Below are positions 8,001 through 10,815 of a DNA stretch of 10,815 nucleotides, piece by piece. The DNA comes from Larix sibirica (lineage: Eukaryota > Streptophyta > Pinopsida > Pinales > Pinaceae), in the NCBI GenBank assembly GCA_004151065.3, contig NWUY0300010305.1, positions 77,561 to 88,375 of the forward strand, read 5' to 3'. Within the stretch, counting starts at the first letter, position 1. Every line of letters starts with the position of its first letter. Under the pieces are notes generated by a model that made no database searches, was not told the origin of the DNA, and saw nothing but the letters and a program-made list of their open reading frames with translations. The translations under genes were made by a program, and so were the position numbers.

Positions 8001-8103
8001 AAAATAGAACGACTTTCCATGGTGACAATATTAGCTTTAATCGTGAACGAAATATCGACTTAAAGTACGCAAACCTGAAAGAGTGCTTAAACCCTTGGGG
8101 TTT

Positions 8104-8220
8104 ATGCAGAATCTACGGAGAAGACGGAGGCGCCGCTATAGCCCTGAGCTTCAGCAACTCGATACATTCACAGGCCGGAGCTTCACGAATTCTTTGCCAG
8201 AGTTTCAAATAACTCGGTAA
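8104..8220 (+). CDS. Arginine-rich upstream ORF in the 5' leader
   Basis: An ATG at 8104 opens a 38-codon frame ending at TAA 8218-8220. It begins MQNLRRRRRRRYSPELQQL, with seven consecutive arginines. If the proposed leader intron (8217-8320) is removed, the frame instead continues a few codons and stops at 8343-8345, eight bases before the main ATG at 8354. Either way it does not join the main frame. A basic uORF this close could repress translation of the main ORF, but whether it is transcribed or translated is inference. It could also be part of non-transcribed DNA. Confidence 0.35.
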   Translation: MQNLRRRRRRRYSPELQQLDTFTGRSFTNSLPEFQITR

Positions 8221-8320
8221 ACCGACTTTTTATTTTTCCCCACAAGTCTCTGAAAAACCAAGGTTCTGCTATCTCAGCCTTTTTCTTTTGCTTTTTCATT
8301 CCCAAAATTTTAATTCATAG
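8217..8320 (+). other. Possible 5' UTR intron
   Basis: A GTAAAC donor-like site at 8217 follows ACTCG. The candidate intron is 104 bases, T-rich in its second half (CTTTTTCATTCCC and similar tracts) and ends TTCATAG at 8320. Length, pyrimidine content and AG are all typical of a plant intron. The donor exon end (CG) is not the strongest consensus. Removing it would place the main ATG 33 bases into the next exon. Confidence 0.4.
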
Positions 8321-8353
8321 GTATTTCAACTGCTTGTCACATTAAATTGCAAT

Positions 8354-9718
8354 ATGGCATCGCCGTTCAATCACCAAAACATGCGGATGGCTCCTCATCC
8401 CCAGGGCCAACCTGCGAACAGCCCATTTCCTCATCCAGGGATGATTATGCCTGGCCAACCCCAGGGGCTAGTTCAGCCCAACCACATGCGCCCACACCCT
8501 GATCCTTCGTGCCAATTGCCTGGCCACTTACCCCAACCGCAAATGCAAATGCAAATGCAGATGCAAATGCAATCGCAGCTGCAATTGCAGGCGCATATGC
8601 AGATGCAAATGCACATGCAAACTCATGAGAGTAACTGTCATTCTCATCCTGCTACAATAGGTTTACCTAACCAAGCCCTCCAGCAACTTCCAGTAACGGG
8701 GACATCTACTGGCAGTGGTGGGGATTCTCAGTCTCGTCAGATAAAGACTGACCCGGTTCAGAATGCCCACATGGTCTCTTCCTCTAATCACATGCACAGT
8801 CGAACTCAAGTCGAGGTTCCGAGTACGAACATGGTTCCATCTGCGACGCCGCCCTGGAATCCAACTCCGGTACCTGCGCTGAATATCCACTCCGGATCGT
8901 TGCCTACTCCATCTTCCAATCCAACCCCGGGGCTGGTTCAATTGCCTCATCTTTCTGTCCCTTTGCAGCCCAATCCGTTTCCAATGTTGAATAACAATAT
9001 GCATATGACAGCTCAGCAATCTGCGGTGGTACAGCAGTTGGCTTCTGTAGTAGCCAATATACATAACCCAGCAACTCTGATGCACATTCTTTCTTTTGTA
9101 CAGTGCTTTCAGAATGGTTTTCCCAGTGCACCAATGCCTTCTCCACAGATTAATAATTACCAAAGCATGCCACCACAAGGTTCAACTCCTGGCCTAGCCA
9201 GTCATACCAATCCCCAGGCTGGACCAACACCTCCTACATCTCCCTATCCACCTCCTGGTAATCTGTTGTTTCCCATGCAGAAGACTTCTGCACCCAATGC
9301 AGTTATCTCAAATACGCAACCTTCTCATACACAATTCCACAACAACGTTGGATCTGTTGGAGTTTCTCAAAATCAATCTCAGATACCCAATCAACTACAT
9401 TTTCCCCACCCTCCTCACCCTCCCTACCCCCCTCCTATTCCCGAGCAAAAACATCTCAGCTCACAATCTCTTCCTTCTGATGCTTGTCCTCCGTTTTCGT
9501 CTAATCCAACCTTTTCCACTCCCACACAACCAACAGCCCAAACTTTCACTCCACCTTTCATGGTGCAAAATGTTGGAGAAATGTCACAAATGGCAGCTGC
9601 CCATTTAGCGGGCAACATAGTCTTCCAAGGTGGTGGGCAAGTCCCAATGCATCAAAATCATCAACCGCTGCAGCAAATCCAGCACTATATGTACCCAAGC
9701 AACCTTCAACCATCACAG
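8354..9718 (+). CDS. Pro/Gln/Met/Asn-rich low-complexity protein, first coding exon (3' partial)
   Basis: This is the only convincing gene. The exon encodes exactly 455 codons and ends at CAG followed by GTAATC, a good plant donor, giving a phase-0 intron. Without splicing the frame stops 17 codons later at 9772. The start is the first ATG of the frame. Seen: His/Pro/Gln-rich residues 1-62; a Gln-Met tract at about 62-92; a Pro/Ser/Thr/Asn-rich middle; one plausible ordered helix at about 218-255 (QQLASVVANIHNPATLMHIL); a Pro-rich stretch at about 350-365 (HPPHPPYPPP); and a C-terminal patch with MAAAHLAGNIVFQGGG. There is no catalytic motif, signal peptide or membrane segment. Such composition suits a nuclear RNA-processing or transcription co-factor, with any folded domain in later exons. 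A plant NUFIP-like or similar protein is a guess only. Confidence 0.8.
8537..8622 (+). repeat. Coding ATGCAA/ATGCAG hexamer repeat
   Basis: Imperfect hexamer units (ATGCAA, ATGCAG, with CTGCAA, CATATG and similar variants) encode alternating Gln and Met, later Gln/Leu/His. Hexamer units keep the frame, so copy number can change protein length without breaking it. Pure units are at the 5' side and the 3' side is more degenerate. Confidence 0.85.
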
Positions 9719-10815
9719 GTAATCTCAATGTCTTTTTCATGTGTCATGTTTATGTTTTTGGACAATCTTTAATGTTTGAAATTATACAATGGAAAGTTTT
9801 GGGTTTTCTTTATGGCAGTTTAAAAAGCATTTTGTCACTGTTGACTGCACATAACCACTGCTGAAATATAATTATTTTATAATTGGCAGAGTATTGCAGA
9901 CCTTAAGTTGTCTCTATGATATCATGACTCAGAATATTCTTTCCATCATCGTCGCATTCTTTTAGATAGCTTAATCACAACATATGTGTTTTTTGCCAAT
10001 GTGCAAAACGATGGGGAGTTAGTTGTGCATTTCTTTCATTGCTTTTGTATCTTAGTTGTTGTGTATGGAAAAATGTTTTAAAAAAGAACTCGAATTTTAT
10101 ATTGTTGAATCTCAAGCATTGTTGAATTGAATGGCGAAATTTATTGGCCATGCAATTTTTTTTGTAAGTTTCAAAAATAAATAATAAGATTCACTTTTTA
10201 GTTGAACATACAAATTATAAAACTAAAACCATATATGTATATATCTATGTCTTCAATCTTGACATGTTGACATAGTTTTGAGTCAAATTTGAAGTTTCAA
10301 AATATTTGTATCAGGTTTTTGTTTAAATATAGTGAAGTTATAATGGAATTTGCTGAATTGTCTTTACAAACTTAACAGTGAATTTTATCATATTTTTTGC
10401 ACTGACAAATATTTTTTGAGTATCATTGCCTCAAATCCAAACACAAACACGAACCGGGTGATTTAGGTTGTCATCATTTCACTACTGAGTTTGTTGGCTA
10501 CAGCATGCCGCAGCGTTATTCTGGGGTATGCGGGTAGACTAGTCTGATCCAGGAGACCCTGTGCGAAAGGTCGAGCAAGCTTTTTCCATTCAACTAAATG
10601 CAATCTGTGGCGGCCATTTCCAGACCATAGAAAATGATGGATCAATTGGCGAATCCTGGATAAAATAGATATAGGAATTTTACAGAGTGAGAACCAGTAT
10701 ACTCCAAGATTTTGGAGAATGGATTTGACTAGTATCAGGACACTCAGTTACTAAATGAAAAAAAATAGTCTGAGAAAAATGTTGAGAATGTGGTATTTAG
10801 TATTTACCTGTTGGT
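9719..10815 (+). other. Intron of the 8354 gene (partial; runs off the window)
   Basis: The sequence changes at 9719 from Pro/Gln-coding, less AT-rich DNA to AT-rich DNA with frequent stops in all frames. No acceptor followed by a sensible phase-0 continuation of the protein is evident before the end, so the intron is at least about 1.1 kb. Apart from the antisense retroelement relic near the right end I see only non-coding sequence. Confidence 0.6.
10463..10747 (-). pseudogene. LINE (non-LTR) reverse-transcriptase relic, antisense in the intron
   Basis: The minus strand is open for 94 codons from just after a TAA at 10748-10750. It encodes, in order, LILVKSILQNLGVYWFSL, CKIPISILSRIRQLIHHFLW, then SGNGRHRLHLVEWKKLARPF. 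This is the typical end of the reverse-transcriptase domain of plant L1-like LINE ORF2 proteins: the region after the active site with L.KSVL...P.YW, the IP..I...I.....FLWSG motif and the W.K...P...GGLG segment. Here the GGLG is reduced to QGLLD and the homology then fades. The YADD active site would lie further right, outside the window or already lost. It is a short, dead fragment. Confidence 0.8.

Noticed and set aside
8663-9740. Several open frames on the minus strand and in another plus frame across the 8354 exon.
   Set aside because: They are shadows of the long Pro/Gln-rich frame, which has the better composition, a good start and a codon-exact splice donor.
1-10815. CRISPR arrays, tRNA or rRNA genes, and bacterial or phage-type defence operons.
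   Set aside because: No regularly spaced identical short repeats, no cloverleaf or rRNA-like sequence and no compact gene clusters are visible. The repeats present are microsatellites, minisatellites, diverged tandem units and probable assembly duplications.

Overview
The window looks like nuclear DNA of a vascular plant, probably a seed plant with a large, repeat-rich genome. It is AT-rich overall, has one intron-containing gene near the right end, and otherwise holds decayed plant-type retroelement pieces, diverged repeats and microsatellites. I see no bacterial operons, ribosome binding sites, CRISPR array, tRNA or rRNA. A gymnosperm would fit, but the sequence does not settle this.

Layout: 1-283 is featureless AT-rich sequence. 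306-1714 is a less AT-rich block bounded by (TTA)n tracts on both sides. It carries decayed open frames on the minus strand. 2096-2335 is an in-frame minisatellite encoding a Gly/Asn/Val/Glu repeat. 2329-3549 contains one 610-bp sequence twice, the copies separated by a single N. 3550-4150 is mostly featureless. 4152-6726 holds two diverged copies of a ~270-bp unit. The first is split by a ~2.0-kb insertion with broken minus-strand coding pieces: a truncated RNase H-like domain, an unrecognised frame, and a coiled-coil region followed by a very acidic tail. 6772-7948 again contains one ~588-bp sequence twice around a single N. 7950-8353 is the promoter and 5' leader of the only convincing gene. 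Its first coding exon is 8354-9718 (455 residues, rich in Pro, Gln, Met, Asn and Ser). From 9719 to the end is intron sequence, which carries an antisense LINE reverse-transcriptase relic at 10463-10747.

Both N-centred duplications look like overlapping contig ends that were joined without merging. If so, the true locus is about 1.2 kb shorter (roughly 9.6 kb), and every open frame inside the second copies is redundant.

I found no candidate for a new multi-gene system. The items most worth a second look are the two probable assembly duplications, the insertion that can be reconstructed from its neighbouring paralogous empty site, the arginine-rich upstream ORF in the gene's leader, and the unidentified low-complexity protein.
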